Assembly: GCF_030272615.1 (NCBI RefSeq)
Contig: NC_081412.1
Coordinates: 695,276,083-695,340,082 of the forward strand
DNA: 64,000 nt
Reading direction: 5' to 3'
DNA from: Cryptomeria japonica
Taxonomy: Eukaryota; Streptophyta; Pinopsida; Cupressales; Cupressaceae
Below the pieces are notes generated by a model that saw nothing but the letters and a program-made list of their open reading frames with translations, had not been told where the DNA came from and ran no database searches. Positions within the stretch are counted from its first letter, which is position 1; every line of letters starts with the position of its first letter. A program made the translations under genes and the position numbers. Below are positions 36,952 through 49,569 of this stretch, piece after piece.

Positions 36952-38790
36952 GTCCAGAACAGGGGTAAAACTGCAGTGTTTTACTTGAAATCTGTTTAGT
37001 TTTTTGCATTTTGTTTTCTGTGTTTTGGTTTTTGGTACTAATTATCTGTGCAGAATCTTGGCATACACATGGAAAAGACAACAAATCAAATTACTAACAT
37101 GTGTTATGCAGAATCGATAGTCAAAGACAACAAACCAAACTTCTAACTTGGGTTTTGCAGGTTGCCTTGGAGAAACAACCAAACTTTTGTGTTTGTGATT
37201 TTTAATTAGGCACTTAGTGATTTCTAAATAGGTTGGAATAAACGTGTTTGTGCTTTGATTTTTGAGTGTGACATTGGAGTAGGAGAGTATGCTCTCATCC
37301 TTCTTAGGATGATCAGAAATCCAGATCTTCGATACCATGCTCGTGTCTTTGATTGTGTGTCTCCTTTAGAGGGCCTGCCTTCCCGACCACTTTGCTTTTG
37401 CAAGCAAGTGATAATCATGAGAAGGGAACAACCCAAAGTGAGTACGGCTAGAATACCTTGGCATTCTAACTCATTATAAACAAATACCTGATGAGCGAAA
37501 GCTTTGAAGGAAGGGTTACGTGGGAATTGCAGTTACTTGGGAAGTGATGACCCTTGAACTCTTTCTCATATCAACATCTAAGTAGGGCCTCTTGGTCTAA
37601 ATCGTGCTTGCGCAACTACATTTGTTTGGTATCTTGATGGGCTTAATGTCTCAATCACGCTTGTGTGACATCAAGGAGTAACGCTTAATAGAAATCCTTA
37701 CTAAACACCTTGTTTTTAGAGGCCAAAAACCCTTCTAGTTGCTTGAGAAGGACAAATTCGGATACTTGGAAGAGATACTAAGTTCGCCATGGGGAGATTT
37801 CCATGGGGACTGATGCTTGGCTACCCTGAGAAGTGAGTGCCGTGGAGGGGAGCCCGTGGGGTCAAGCATCTATGTATTCTCCTTGAATCCCATAATGAGT
37901 CTACCTCTCAAGTACCTAATGTCTTTGCCTACCATAAGAAATGTGGGAATGAGCATGATTGTCTTGAGTCTAAGTTGCAATATCTTGTATTCTTTTCTTG
38001 TCAAAAGTTGAATTGCATCCCATTTAAAAAGCAAAACAAATTGATCCAACATAAGTTTAAACACAAGAGACATTCATCCAACAAAAGTTTATCAAGATTC
38101 AAAATTCATCTTCAAACATGGTTGTCAAATATTGTTCAAAATCTTGTCTCAACATTCATGCCACTTACATTTAAGTTCATCCTAGGTTGCATTTTGCAAA
38201 AGTCATTGTCAAGTACCAAGGTTAGGTTTCACCTAAGTCATTTTCCTTTGCATATCAATAAGAGTCATCCATTTGCATATGTCCTCTTGCATCAAAGTCA
38301 TATCATTGTCATTCATTCATATTTGCATACCTTAGGTCTCTTCATCAAGCTTAGGTCATTATCATATCATATTAAGGTCACTTGCATAGTAATGTCCCTT
38401 TGCATATAGTGCTAAAATTAGGTTTTGTCATACTTGAGTAATCCAAATCTATGATAAACCCTAAGTCATTGTTAAGAAGTCTAGACCTTATCAAATCTTT
38501 TGTCCTTTTGTCATCAATATCATTTGGTCAAACCTAGCTTAGTATCCAAGCATATAGGGGAGACTTTGTCATTTGTCCTTTTGTCACGTACGTCCTTTTG
38601 TCCTTTAAGGTCTAGATATCATTCCAATTTCCTAAGGGTCCCTCTCTTAGATTTGCATTCCAAAATGTTTGTCAAAATCTTGAAAAAACAACCAAAAACA
38701 TAGATTGCATGCTCATCTATATAGTTTGCATTTAGTTGCATATCATACATTATCTTTCAAAATTCCAAAACCATTGCATTGCATAGTGAC
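36952..38790 (+). other. E2 untranslated leader
   Basis: No convincing gene. Short open frames around 37255-37479 and 37837-38409 show no family features. The stretch 38150-38700 is rich in CATTTGCATA and TTTGTCC words. Confidence 0.5.
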
Positions 38791-41754
38791 ATGTCTATTG
38801 AAACAAGGTTTCAAGCACCAATGATGCAACAAAGTTTGACGTATCAACCGACAATGTAATCAAATTTTAATCCAAGGCAATCACAATTCTATCCAACCCA
38901 ACAACAAGGCAGTATCGATCAAACTTTTTATGATGAAACAAGTCTCCAAATACAAAAAATAGAGGAGAAACTAGCTCAAGAAGAGGAGATATTGGAACAA
39001 AGAGTGAAAAACATTGCGAAGAATAGATCACAAATGTCCAAAATGTTTCGAAAACTTCCAGGTTGAAATCCAAATATTGAGCCAATTGATGTAAGGTCTC
39101 TTATCGAACGATCAGACATGCCAGCTCTCCTCTCACAAATAGAGATGATGAAACAATTTCAAGAAAAGAGACAACATCAATTTCAACATTATGTGCCTCC
39201 ACAACAAGAACAAGAAGGTGTTTACTATCAATCAGATTTTCAACCATCACAACCAATTGTCCAACATATGCAACCAACACAACCAATGGTCCAATTTCAA
39301 CAATATGTCCAACCAACTATACAATGTCAACAAATGGTTCAACCAATGGTGGAATATCAATGTCAACAACAACAACCAAACATTCAAAAACAAAGGTTGC
39401 AACCCACACCAAGCCAAATTTTGAACATGTCAAACCAATCTGATCAACATCTAGTCCAATATCAAAACATGACATCAAACCAAGACCAAATTATTTCCAA
39501 ACAAGTTCAAATTCCAGCTACAACTATGTCAAAACCTCGAAAGAAAGGTGGCTTTATTGCAATGCTCTTAAGGAAATTACCAAGTGAGTTCTTTGAGGAA
39601 GATCAAAATAATACACTTATGTCTAGCAATGCCTCATCCCCTCGCAAACAAATTGACTCTCCAGTGGCATCTATCCCTACACCTTTAGAAGTTTCACAAG
39701 AACCTTCTATATTGTCCTCATCAAACAATACACCCAAGGAGGAAATTACCCAAGAGCTACCCATAATTGATTGCCACAATAATCCAATTCATGATGCACA
39801 TCCTTGTCATGTTTCAGAAATACAAGACCCAATGCAACCATACACTTTATTGCCATTACCTGTTTTAGAGGACCCCATTCGAAGTCCCTCTTCCTCATGT
39901 TCAAGCATTGATTCCTTGCCAGAATCCATCATAAAGGTTCAAAGTGCATTTCTTTCATCCCAAAACATTGATTCCTTGTCAGAATCCTCCATGCATATCC
40001 AAAGTCCAACCCCATGTCAAGAGGATAATTTAGAGCATGAAGAAACGTGTCTTAAAACAGATCAAGATCAAGATCTTGAAACCTTATCATCCCAACCAAT
40101 TGTTGACCAGAACCCCATGTTCCCAGACACTCATGATGATTCCCCTATTCTTTTCCATCCTATCCAAGATCCTATTGACACTCCATTCCCCGAGCAAGAT
40201 CAAGATATCCCAGTCCATCCAATCCCAAACGATCCCCTTCCATTTCATGAAAACAATGTCCTTTCAAATCCCATTGACATTCCACTTCCTAAGAAAGATC
40301 AAGATATCCCTTCCATCCTTTTTGATGATCCCATTGAAAGTCAAGAGCAAAGCAACTTTAAAGAGGATTCCAATGATCTTCCTCCTTGTCAAGATCAAAC
40401 TATTCCTTTAAATCCTCCACAAGATCCACTTGTTCCTCCATCTCCTTGTCTTAATCCATCATATCCACTCCAAGATCATATTTCTTGTGATGATCCCATT
40501 ATTCCTCCCATTCCATCTCTTGAAGAGCCTGTCATTGATCCATGTCCACAACATGATCCTAATCCCCTTCATGATTCTAACATGTTAGTGCAAGATGTTC
40601 ATGAACCCTCGACATGCATAATGGGTTCTTCCACTTTGGTGCAATCCGATCCACTTCAAGATCTCATTATTTCTCTCATATCATATCCACCTCATAATGG
40701 ACTCACGTCTTCTTCCCAAAGAAAAGAGTATCCTATAAGTCAAGATATTCATAAAGGTAAAGGAGTAGACCTTCATGAGAAAGAACCCCTCCATATCAAA
40801 GAAGATCTTAATGGTCATGGCTACAGAGCTCACACTCAAGGCGCTGGTATCCCTTCAAAGTCAAAATCCAAATGTCCACCTTCCCCATCATCGCTTCCAT
40901 CCATTCTAGGTCCCTATATCCCTCCATCTCCTATGCAACATCAGCAAAGGCACACATCCTTGAGTAAATTCCATCCATCCAAAAGAACTCCATTTCATTC
41001 ATATCCATCCATGCATTCCTTTCCCCCTCCAAGCAATTTGGATGCCAAGTATAAAAGTCATAAGTCTGGAAATCCACATGTATTCAAGGATCAACATGTC
41101 CAATATAATCGACATGTCAAAACAAAGAAAAATATGATCCAAAAAGAAAAAGAAATATCCAAAAGGTCACAAAGGCCCACTGAGCAAAATAAAGCAAAGT
41201 CAAAATATATATGGGTTCCTAAATCCCTTGTGCAAGCAATGCACTCCAAGGAACCACAAAAGCATGAAAAATCAAAAACCATGTGGATCCCTAAGCGGCT
41301 CCTTGAAGCACAAAAGCCTAAAGAAACAATAAACTTGGCATCCAAAGTTGTTATTCCTCAATGCAAACCTCTTAAATTTGTCCCTCCATCACCTTCTTCA
41401 TCCGTTTTGGGCCCTTATGTCCGCAAATCCCTAGCTATTCCTTCAACAAAATCTCCATATCCAAAACCCACTTTTCCTCCATCAGTCCATCACCCCTCAA
41501 GGTGTGTGCCAATGTCGATCTTGCCTTCATTTCTATCCACTAAAGCCCAATTCTTCCAATACCCTATCCATTATCCAATGCATATTTTCCATCCTTCCAT
41601 CCCTCTAGTCCAATCCTTTGCATACATCCTTGCCTTAGTTTCATCTCTTTTTCCATGTCCTTATCCTACCAACGTCTTTGAGCATACTTGTAAAGGTCAT
41701 GGTCCATTTTTATTTTTTTTCAAGGATACTATCCAAAAAAAAAAAGACACTTGA
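38791..41754 (+). pseudogene. E2 large unknown ORF, Pro/Gln/Ser-rich
   Basis: A frame of 988 codons from ATG 38791, with only two early stops (TAA 38857, TGA 39064), then open for 878 codons. In order: a short coiled segment (EEKLAQEEEILEQR, about residue 55-70); a Gln/Pro-rich region (about 120-240); a basic patch KPRKKGGFIAMLLRKLPSEF near 248; a long Pro/Asp/Ser/His-rich region with repeated QDQDIP, DPI and PLQD words (about 280-650); two basic repeats KYIWVPKSL and KTMWIPKRL (about 803-835); GPY motifs; and a hydrophobic stretch near residue 940-960 that could be a membrane segment. There is no zinc knuckle, protease or polymerase motif. It sits where gag-pol would be in a Tat element. I do not recognise the protein. 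Confidence 0.6.
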
Positions 41755-42000
41755 GTCCTTCTTCCATCCCCTATCATGTGTCCATCTTCTATTGAAAAAG
41801 TCAAAATACAAAAAAAAAAAAAAAAAGTGAAAAAAAAAAAGAAAAAGAAAAAAAAGTAAAGAAAAATAATTCGTCCACTGGTGAAAACTTGACAAACAGG
41901 CGCCTTGGGCAAGTACCATGATGAAAACCTGGCAAACAGGCGTCATGTGTAATTTATGAACTTCTTGCACACCACACTTGGGGGCAGGTTTCCTCCTTCA
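41755..42000 (+). other. A-rich tract and GGTGAAAAC module (E2)
   Basis: A-rich tracts (41805-41865) are followed by GGTGAAAACTTGACAAACAG near 41880, GGCGCCTTGGGCAAGTACCA near 41900, and a second GATGAAAACCTGGCAAACAG near 41921. The same order of parts follows integrase in E1 (17165-17400). Confidence 0.75.
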
Positions 42001-42044
42001 TATCCTATTGCCCTTCATTATCCTATCATACCATGTCATTACCC

Positions 42045-43130
42045 TGTTGTTCACCAAAAGTGATAACCCAAGTATACCTGCAAATCTATCTATGAGATAG
42101 CCAATCTCAATCAACGAAACACCTCGGGGCTTGGACAACATGACAAGGATATGAATCCTTCTACTCTTCAGGCTCTGCAAAACCTAGGTGGGTATACCTT
42201 TGATGCATTTAATCAGACCTATTACACACAAGACTGCATCAATCAAAAGTAGATGGATCTCAAAAAGTTCAAAAAGCTAAGAGATAACTGCAGATGGGCT
42301 AGATCTACACTTGCAACTCAACATTTTGAATCATGAGATGGAGGGACACTTCCACATAACATAAAATATAAAAGATATTCTGATTTTTTATTTTTAAAAG
42401 GTGTTCTGACAACCTTTCAATATTACAAGAGACCAGTGCCTTATCCAGGCCACAGAGTCATGCATAAAACTGGATGAGAAATCTCAGATGCAAGTTCTTT
42501 TCAACATTAAATTTTCATGTATCAATGCCTTACATTAATACAATCCTCTGCTCTGTCACAAAACCATACTTATATGTATATATCCAGTATGCATTCAAAA
42601 TCATTAATGTTGGGTTTTAGGATTTAAATCCTTCCTTGAAGAATACCCAAAAGACAACATTACACTCTTAGAAGAATCTAAAAGAGACAACTCAAATTAT
42701 CCTTGATAATATGAAATTATATGAATCTGAGTACATTTTGGAGACAATTTCATGGAAACTCACACATGCCTTACATATGTGTGAACCTGCAAACTGAAAC
42801 TAAACCTACAGTAAAGACAACACTGAAAACATAGACGAACACACTATCATCTGCATTGATAAAAGGATGCCATCATTGGAACCTGCAATTTTCGGATTTC
42901 TCCCTTGGAGCAAATCTCTCAAAAATTGGAACCCCTACAACTGAGAAGAATGGGGAATAAGAAGAGGAGGGAAGAGAATCAAATCTACAACTGAAAATTG
43001 CCAAGTGTCTCCCCTCTAACTGAATTTTGTTCCCGTGGATACTGCTTCCAAAATATTTCACATTTGTCAAAATTAACCTCATAATCGGATTCCTCACTCC
43101 GAGAGCTTTCCGAAAACATATAACACTTTA
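42045..43130 (-). repeat. LTR-D: diverged E3-type LTR inside E2
   Basis: Starts TGTTGTTCACC. It shares ordered blocks with the E3 LTR: GACAACATGACAAGG near 42133, CTAGGTGGGTATACCTTTG near 42184, and CAGTGCCTTATCCAGG near 42435 followed by CAGAGTCAT. A TACCC before it (42040-42044) may be the target duplication, but I could not place the right end, so solo LTR versus longer fragment is open. Confidence 0.55.
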
Positions 43131-43479
43131 TACTTTGGTAAAAAATTGAGCCCTGGGCGAATTAATCCTCAACATGGACCCATCATTTAAATTTTTCGAA
43201 TTTCTCTATAGTTTAAACTATATCATTTAATCATTTTAAATTTGATTTTTGCCTCCATTTGTGCTCTGACACCTTGCCACGTGGCGGGATCTGATTGGTT
43301 GATGGGGTTGACCGGACGCCACCTGGGATGACACCTCATCTTTTGCCACTTGTCGGCCACGTCACCGCCACTGGGCTGCTTGCTTGTATGCCATGTCATT
43401 GACACTGGGTGCCACCTCATCGGGACCCGCCTGTTGGACCGTTGACTGTACTCGCCACCTGTGTGCCACATGGACGGCT

Positions 43480-43560
43480 CTCGTTCACTTTCGCTATTTC
43501 GCGGGATTTAAACTACGTGCATCTCCCTTCACGAAATAGCGCGAGCCGTTGATCTCTCTC
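43480..43560. other. CGCTATTTCG/CGAAATAGCG hairpin module (E2 copy)
   Basis: Perfect 10-bp arms at 43492-43501 and 43532-43541 separated by 30 bp, with CGTTCACT before and GAGCCGTTGAT after. The same module occurs repeatedly in E3 at 54810-55830. It lies in a GC-richer stretch (43250-43720). Confidence 0.75.
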
Positions 43561-46500
43561 GAACTTGCTCGCTTGTTAACCCGGCCTTCGTCTGCAAAAT
43601 TTTGCCTGTTTGCCTTGGGAAGCGTGCCTGCGTGGGGTCCACTTTGTCTTTGTCTAGTCAACTCCTCTATCACCTCGGGAAGCATGCTCGTGCGTAGGCC
43701 CGCCTCGGGCGCCCATGGGCACCTTGTGTCAAAAGCCTTTATGGCTTAGACATATTACTACTGTGGAGCTTTGCTTATAAATATTAAAAAATACCACTTC
43801 CCAGCCAATGTGGGATAATTATTTATGCCTGAGACTGCAATTTTGAAGCTTTTGCCTGAGCTTTAATGGCTGCAACTTGAATGGCTATTGCCTAAGGTTT
43901 AAAACGCTGCCCCTTCACCATCCACGCAAGGGGAATACTTCCACCCAATACTTGCATTTGATAAAACATGTTTTAATGCCCTCTCCATGCCACGCACAAC
44001 AGGGAGGATTTTGCATTTGATTGGAGACTTTCATAACCCACGTAGTCTACCATGTTCTACTTGTTGTTGGATTTTTGCTTCCCAAACTCCACATTCAGCA
44101 TGGAAGGATGAGGAAAAAACGTGGGGGAGTGGACTAGCATTCATCTACCAAATCTGCATTTCCTTTACATTTTGCTGTTGTTAACTTCAACGCCATCTAA
44201 AAAAAAAAAACCACATAGAGGGGAGCATGTGAGGAAAATGTTGGACTATTGTTTGCATTTGTTGTTTGAAGTGTTTTCTTTAAAACCCCCTTCCAAAGCT
44301 ACAGCCTACTACTTGCATTTGTTTGGGAGTTTTAAATTGCACTCCCAGCCATCACACACAACAAGGAGAATGAAGGTTGTGGAATTTGGCTTTACAATGG
44401 CCAATGGCATTTTGTTGTTTGTTTAATTTGCTGAAGATTTCAGATTTTCCAACATATTTGTTGGAAATTTTAGAGCAGCCTTTTACCCACACATGACAGC
44501 CACGTGAAAGAGGGATTTTACTTGTATTCATTTGCTAATTGCAACTTGCCTGAAAGTGTTCAATTGCTGCCTCTACCATTTGTCTTTCCTCCATTCATCA
44601 TGCCACAATCTATATGATTCGACTTAATGCTTGCCAATTGAAATTTATTTGAAAGTGTTTAATTGCTGGCTCTACCATTTGCCTTTCACGCTCCACCTTC
44701 TAGCTGCATTTTGCTTGAATTTCTAAATGTCCCTCTCTGTCGCCGAAGGAGGATTTAGTATTACTCTCCACTTTGAAATTTCCTGGAGTTCTATTAGCAT
44801 CTTGAACTCATATGACATGTTCTGTGATTACAAACCACATTTCAACATTATGAAATTCTCTTAGCAAACCAAGTTGCCAATAAAATCAATGCACGGGCAT
44901 GAGCCAGGTCGGGCCCCAAAATGGGTCCAACTAAAAAAAATTTCGTTTTCATACAAATGACTTTTGAAAAGCTTTGCAGACCTCAAACATACCTTTGGAG
45001 ATGATCGGCTTCATTTTCGGATCATAAAATTGCATTTTACAACCTTCAGGCAATTACGCCACAATTTTCGCATTTAATCGCGAAGACGTAATTTTCAAAC
45101 CTGTCAAAACTTCTTTCTGGAGCTCGCCATCTGACAGGCATGTAATCTGATATACAAGGATGACTTCTACCAAACAGTTTCTCAAGACGAGTCCCGAGCG
45201 AAGAGATATTAATTTCCGAAAATGGCCAACTGACTTTGTCGACACTACGGACCTGATGAAGTCAATGTTCTAGCAACACATGATGCCTTTCTCAAAAATA
45301 TCAAACGACCTCCGTAGGCCCTCAAATTTGGAACACAGGTACCTTTAAGTACATATTAAATCTTTGAATTCTCAGTTCAATCACCATACTAACAGAATGC
45401 AAACGGCGCGCTCACAAAAATGGCTACATTAACTGATATAACACTGGAAGTGCGGATAACTAAATTTGATGGCAAAATGAATCCTTTTGAAAACCGATCA
45501 AACGGATTGATAAAGGCTTGAAATTTGAAACGTAGCTCACCATTTATACAAACATTAGCCTGGAACAAACATTCTGACATGACATTCACCGGGACATTTT
45601 TACACTTGTGCAAACCGCACAAACTACAAACGGATTTGGCTATGAAAATGGAGCAAACGGATTCGTTAGGACTTGAAATTTTATAGGCTGACTCACATTT
45701 ATGCATATTATTGAATCCACTTTTAATTTATTCATGAAAATTAACAGGGAAAAAGATATAATTGCTCAAAGTAGGCTACTTAATAAAATTTGCACTTGTG
45801 CCTAGAATGCACTTTCAGCTCACCCCTCAAAACGGGTACTTGATAAACTTATCCAAAATGAATTCTGAAAGTTGCACATCACTGAATAGGCCAAATGAAA
45901 CATGTGGGACATGAATCTCGAGCCTTACCCTTTGAAAATCAACTGGTCCCATTTTACCCTCTCGCAAACTAGGCCCTTCAAACTGACTCGTTTAGGTATG
46001 CAGAGCAAATTTTTGGATTGGGCCTCTGAACTTGACTCAATTTTAATCAGTCCCAACATACCCTTTATATCCTATTATCCCTCATGTCCATTTCCTCTTT
46101 CCACCTTTGATCTTGACAAGGCTGACGATTTTCATGAGCATCACACATCTTGTTTGTAGCTTTTAGTCCATCATAGCTTCTGGTCATTTATCCATTTGCT
46201 TATTACATCCTTTCATCTATATTCCCTATCTTATTGCAACTTTCTGCCACTATCCCTTAGCCAATCCCAACCTTCAGTCCATGTCCCTTATCCATTCTTG
46301 GTCTTGCTTATCCTATCCATATCTTATCACTATCCATACACTTTTTCTGTCCCTTGATCTTGATCTGACATAAGGACCCAAAATTTAAACATAGTTTGAA
46401 AAACCTCTTGACATGTCCCTCATGCCATGTCACTGCTTTACATTGTCATATCCAGTCTCTTATCCTATTGCGCAATAGCCCTTGAAAATTGCATCCATAT

Positions 46501-47690
46501 TGTCTCCATAATAAAAGGCCTTTGTCTTCCCTCTAGCCACCATCATTTCAGCAAGCCTATTTATTCATGTATCATATTCCTTTCCTTGCTAGACACTGGG
46601 GGCAAATAATTCAAAAAAATTGAAAAATGTCCTAAGAAAAATCATAAAAATTGCAAAATGTCCTGAAAAAAATCATAAAAATTTCAAAATGTCTTGAAAA
46701 AATCATTAAAAAAATGGAATAATGTCTTGAAAAAATCTCATAAAAATTGAAAAATGTCATAAAAAAATAAAAAAAACTCCCTAAAAGTCAAATAAAGTCC
46801 TGAAAAAATGAACAAAAAAATTTTCAAAACATTAAAATCCAAAAGCACACATTCTGCAATAAATGGCCCCTCTGTGCATAGACAGCTCACTAAGTATACA
46901 TCCAACGACTCGCAATCCAACGCTGTGCTTTAATGAAATCATGCATAAACAGATAAACTCTTTCAATCAAACCAGACATTCAAATTGATCAAAATTGTCA
47001 TATCAATCAACCTCAAAATCATTTGTCCTTGTCACATTATCATGGGTCTTATACAGGGTGTGGTATACTCGAAACCAGACTGTGTCCTGCCTTAGACGGG
47101 GTATCGCATGTCCTGAAACCAGACAGCATGATCGACCTATCAGCACTTTCAACTTTTGACAATGAAGATCAAGATGTTTGTTTGACTTGTTGGAATTTGT
47201 GCATCTTATCTTTTTATTGATTTATCTTAAATCATGTTCCTATGTTGCTCGATGATGTCACTAAGTGATTTAGAGTGACCAGGATGGTTCATGGTTCCTT
47301 TCTTTTTTGTTGTGATTGTTGTTTTGTCTATGATGTGTCTGTCTTTTGCAAAAGGGGTTGCATTTCAGCTCTGGCCTTCAATGCCATGATGCTACGCATC
47401 CATTTTGCTATATAAAAATAAAGGTTCTCACCTACAAAGTGCATTACTGAAAGCAAGTTTTTCTTCATCTCTAACTGTCCTTTGTCTAATTTCTTCTTAC
47501 TAACATTTCTTCTATCTATCTTGGCAGTCCGTTTGATCCATTTGAACCTATCGTCTTCTGTCATTCTTATCGATCAATTGGCCTCTTTTCTGCATGTTTC
47601 CGGCCAATTCCTTGAGGGGGCATGCATACGTCATTATTATTGTCTGGGGCATTTTTATTATTGTTCTTTGAAACAACGCTTAAAATCGCA
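43561..47690. other. E2 3' region, no gene
   Basis: No protein-like frame seen. The part from 43740 to about 45760 is probably still inserted sequence related to LTR-D. The stretch 46615-46800 is an A-rich array of TGAAAAAAATCATAAAAAT-like units of about 30-40 bp. Just before the 3' LTR, the text TTGAGGGGGCAT...TTTGAAACAA...CATTGTCTCAAAGAGGGG parallels the same stretch in E1 (28608-28703). Confidence 0.5.
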
Positions 47691-47696
47691 TTGTCT

Positions 47697-48942
47697 CAAA
47701 GAGGGGCAAAATGTAGACACCCAAAAATGGTCAACGCTTGTGGAATCATACTTTAACATTTGCGCATTGCCTCATTTTAAGTTTTTACGTCGCATTAACA
47801 TTTCTCCTATGTCACGCACTTGGTTTTTATCATTTGCGAGCATCGAGTCATTCTTCTACATTCTTCATCTGTCTCGCTTTCGAATTTGGTCTTGTCGACA
47901 ACAATCTTCAATCATGATTTTGGTCGATCTTTGTCCTTGTCAATCTTGTCATATTGCGATCGATTTGTCATCGATCCTCGTCCTTTTCAATCATGTCAAT
48001 TTGGTCAATTTGTCATTGATTTTTGTCAACCAATCTCAATCAAATCATTTATCAACACTGGTCATTTATCAATTCAAAATCATGATTGAATCAACATCAA
48101 ATCAATCTTACATCAAGACCTAATTGTCGTTCTTGCATTTCTAATTCATCTTCCAAGGTTTTATGATTTATTCATTTAATCTTGTTTGGCATTTTCCCTC
48201 TAGGTTAAATTATTTATTTATTTATCCTAAGTCTTCTTGTCACAATTAAATGTTTATTTAATTGGCTAATTAATTCCTCCTATTTTTGTAAATTAATTAA
48301 TGAATGAGAAATTATTAATTAATTTACCTATTTTTCATCAATTTTCTAATTTTCAAGTCATCATTTCTAACCTAATTTTCTAAATTCTCCTAAATTCCTA
48401 AATGTCTATTTCTATTTCAAATTCTTGTCATAAATCCTTGCATAGCAATTTGTCATAAATTGTCATAAATTGTCATAAATCCTTGCATAGCAATTTGTCA
48501 TACACATGTCATAAATTTGCTATTCTTGATTTGAATTTCCATTCGAATCATTATCATGCTAATTTGATCATTTCTCCAATTTATCTATAAATTGGATGAA
48601 TTTCTTCAATCAAACCCCTTGATTCTTAATTGGTAATCAGACTATCGAATTTACGCTTCTAGTACTCTTGATCAAAAATCTCGTCTACTTGCTTTCAATT
48701 GTGTGTGTGCACTTGTAGGTGAGATCCACAACCAAACCATTTGAAGAGAAAAGAAGAACAATGGAGCCGCATGAAGGAGCATACAAATCACATCTTTGGT
48801 TTGCATAATCTTTGCTTTTGAATGTTTTTATTTCATGTCTCTATTGAGTGTTGTTTAGGATAGATCATTGCAATGAATGCATTTGTGATTGAGCTATTAC
48901 GTTTATCTTGTCTTGTGATGATTTCCTATTTCCTAACATACA
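47697..48942 (+). repeat. E2 polypurine tract and 3' LTR
   Basis: The purine tract AAAGAGGGGCAAAA runs to 47711 and the LTR occupies 47712-48942. A TATA box lies at 48586-48592. It ends CTAACATACA followed by CCTCT. Confidence 0.92.
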
Positions 48943-49317
48943 CCTCTCACAAGTTAGTCTTTGATCGAACTTATCTCCTAACAGAGATTGAGATTCCTAA
49001 CAGAATCTGTTCTGGTAAAGAACATTGTATGACCTTAACCGGTCTAACTTTAACTGGTCTGGTTACTATTCTGCAGATAGTTACTTGTGAGTTTCATCTC
49101 ATCGTGGTTTTTCCCATTTGGGTTTCCACATCAAAATCTCCTATGTTATGGTGATTGTGCTTATGTGGGTGAATGCCTTATTTGTTGTCTAGTTTGCATG
49201 TGTGTTAATCGGTTTGTTTGTAAAACTATTTTACCAGTTTACTGCCAGACTGTTAAAGTGTTTGAGTTCAGTTTTTTTTGGTATAATAATTCACCCCCCC
49301 TCTTAGTATTCATCAAT

Positions 49318-49330
49318 TGGTGTTAGAGCC
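49318..49330 (+). promoter_or_regulatory. E4 primer binding site
   Basis: TGGTGTTAGAGCC, a two-base variant of the initiator-methionine tRNA complement, two bases after the LTR end at 49315. Confidence 0.8.
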
Positions 49331-49365
49331 AACCTTTCTATAAGTTTAACCACTTGGAAAGAGAT

Positions 49366-49569
49366 ATGGGGGAATACACTATGAGGGAACTTACTCATCG
49401 GCTCACTCAGTCTAAGAAAGCCTACGATTAACTCAAAGTCAAGTATAAGGCCTCTCTAGCAAAAAGGAGAGAGCATGCTGAGAAACTGATGGGGCTAATT
49501 GAAAATAGCTTCTCTGATGAAGCGAACATGGATGCCCTAGTTGAAGAAGTTGAAAAGTTGAATGAGTCT
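49366..49569 (+). pseudogene. E4 gag N-terminal fragment
   Basis: ATG 36 bp after the primer binding site opens a charged, helix-prone frame (MGEYTMRELTHRLTQSKK) with a TAA at codon 22. It stays open to codon 68, where E3 is inserted. It differs from the E5/E6 gag, so E4 is another copia family. The start is chosen by position only. Confidence 0.5.

Larger units (their letters stand above)
35489..48942 (+). mobile_element. E2: 13.45-kb non-autonomous LTR element with Tat-type ends
   Basis: LTRs of 1221 bp (35489-36709) and 1231 bp (47712-48942), both TG...CA, flanked by CCTCT (35484-35488 and 48943-48947). A primer binding site follows the 5' LTR and a polypurine tract precedes the 3' LTR. 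The only substantial ORF is 38791-41754; no RT, RNase H or integrase was found on either strand. The LTR start, the polypurine region and the module after the ORF match E1. About 21 LTR substitutions were counted by eye, plus one extra TGTCATAAAT unit in the 3' LTR, so insertion was relatively recent. Confidence 0.88.
34678..49569 (+). mobile_element. E4: third copia element, 5' part, interrupted by E2
   Basis: Its LTR starts TGTTGGCATTTTTTATG at 34678, is interrupted by E2 (35489-48942), resumes at 48943 and ends TTCATCA at 49315, giving about 1.18 kb without E2. A primer binding site and gag start follow. At 49570 gag is cut by E3, so the rest of E4 lies beyond the window. Confidence 0.8.

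Noticed and set aside
37837-38409. 190-codon frame in the E2 leader
   Set aside because: Low-complexity composition, overlapped by frames in other phases, no recognisable motif.
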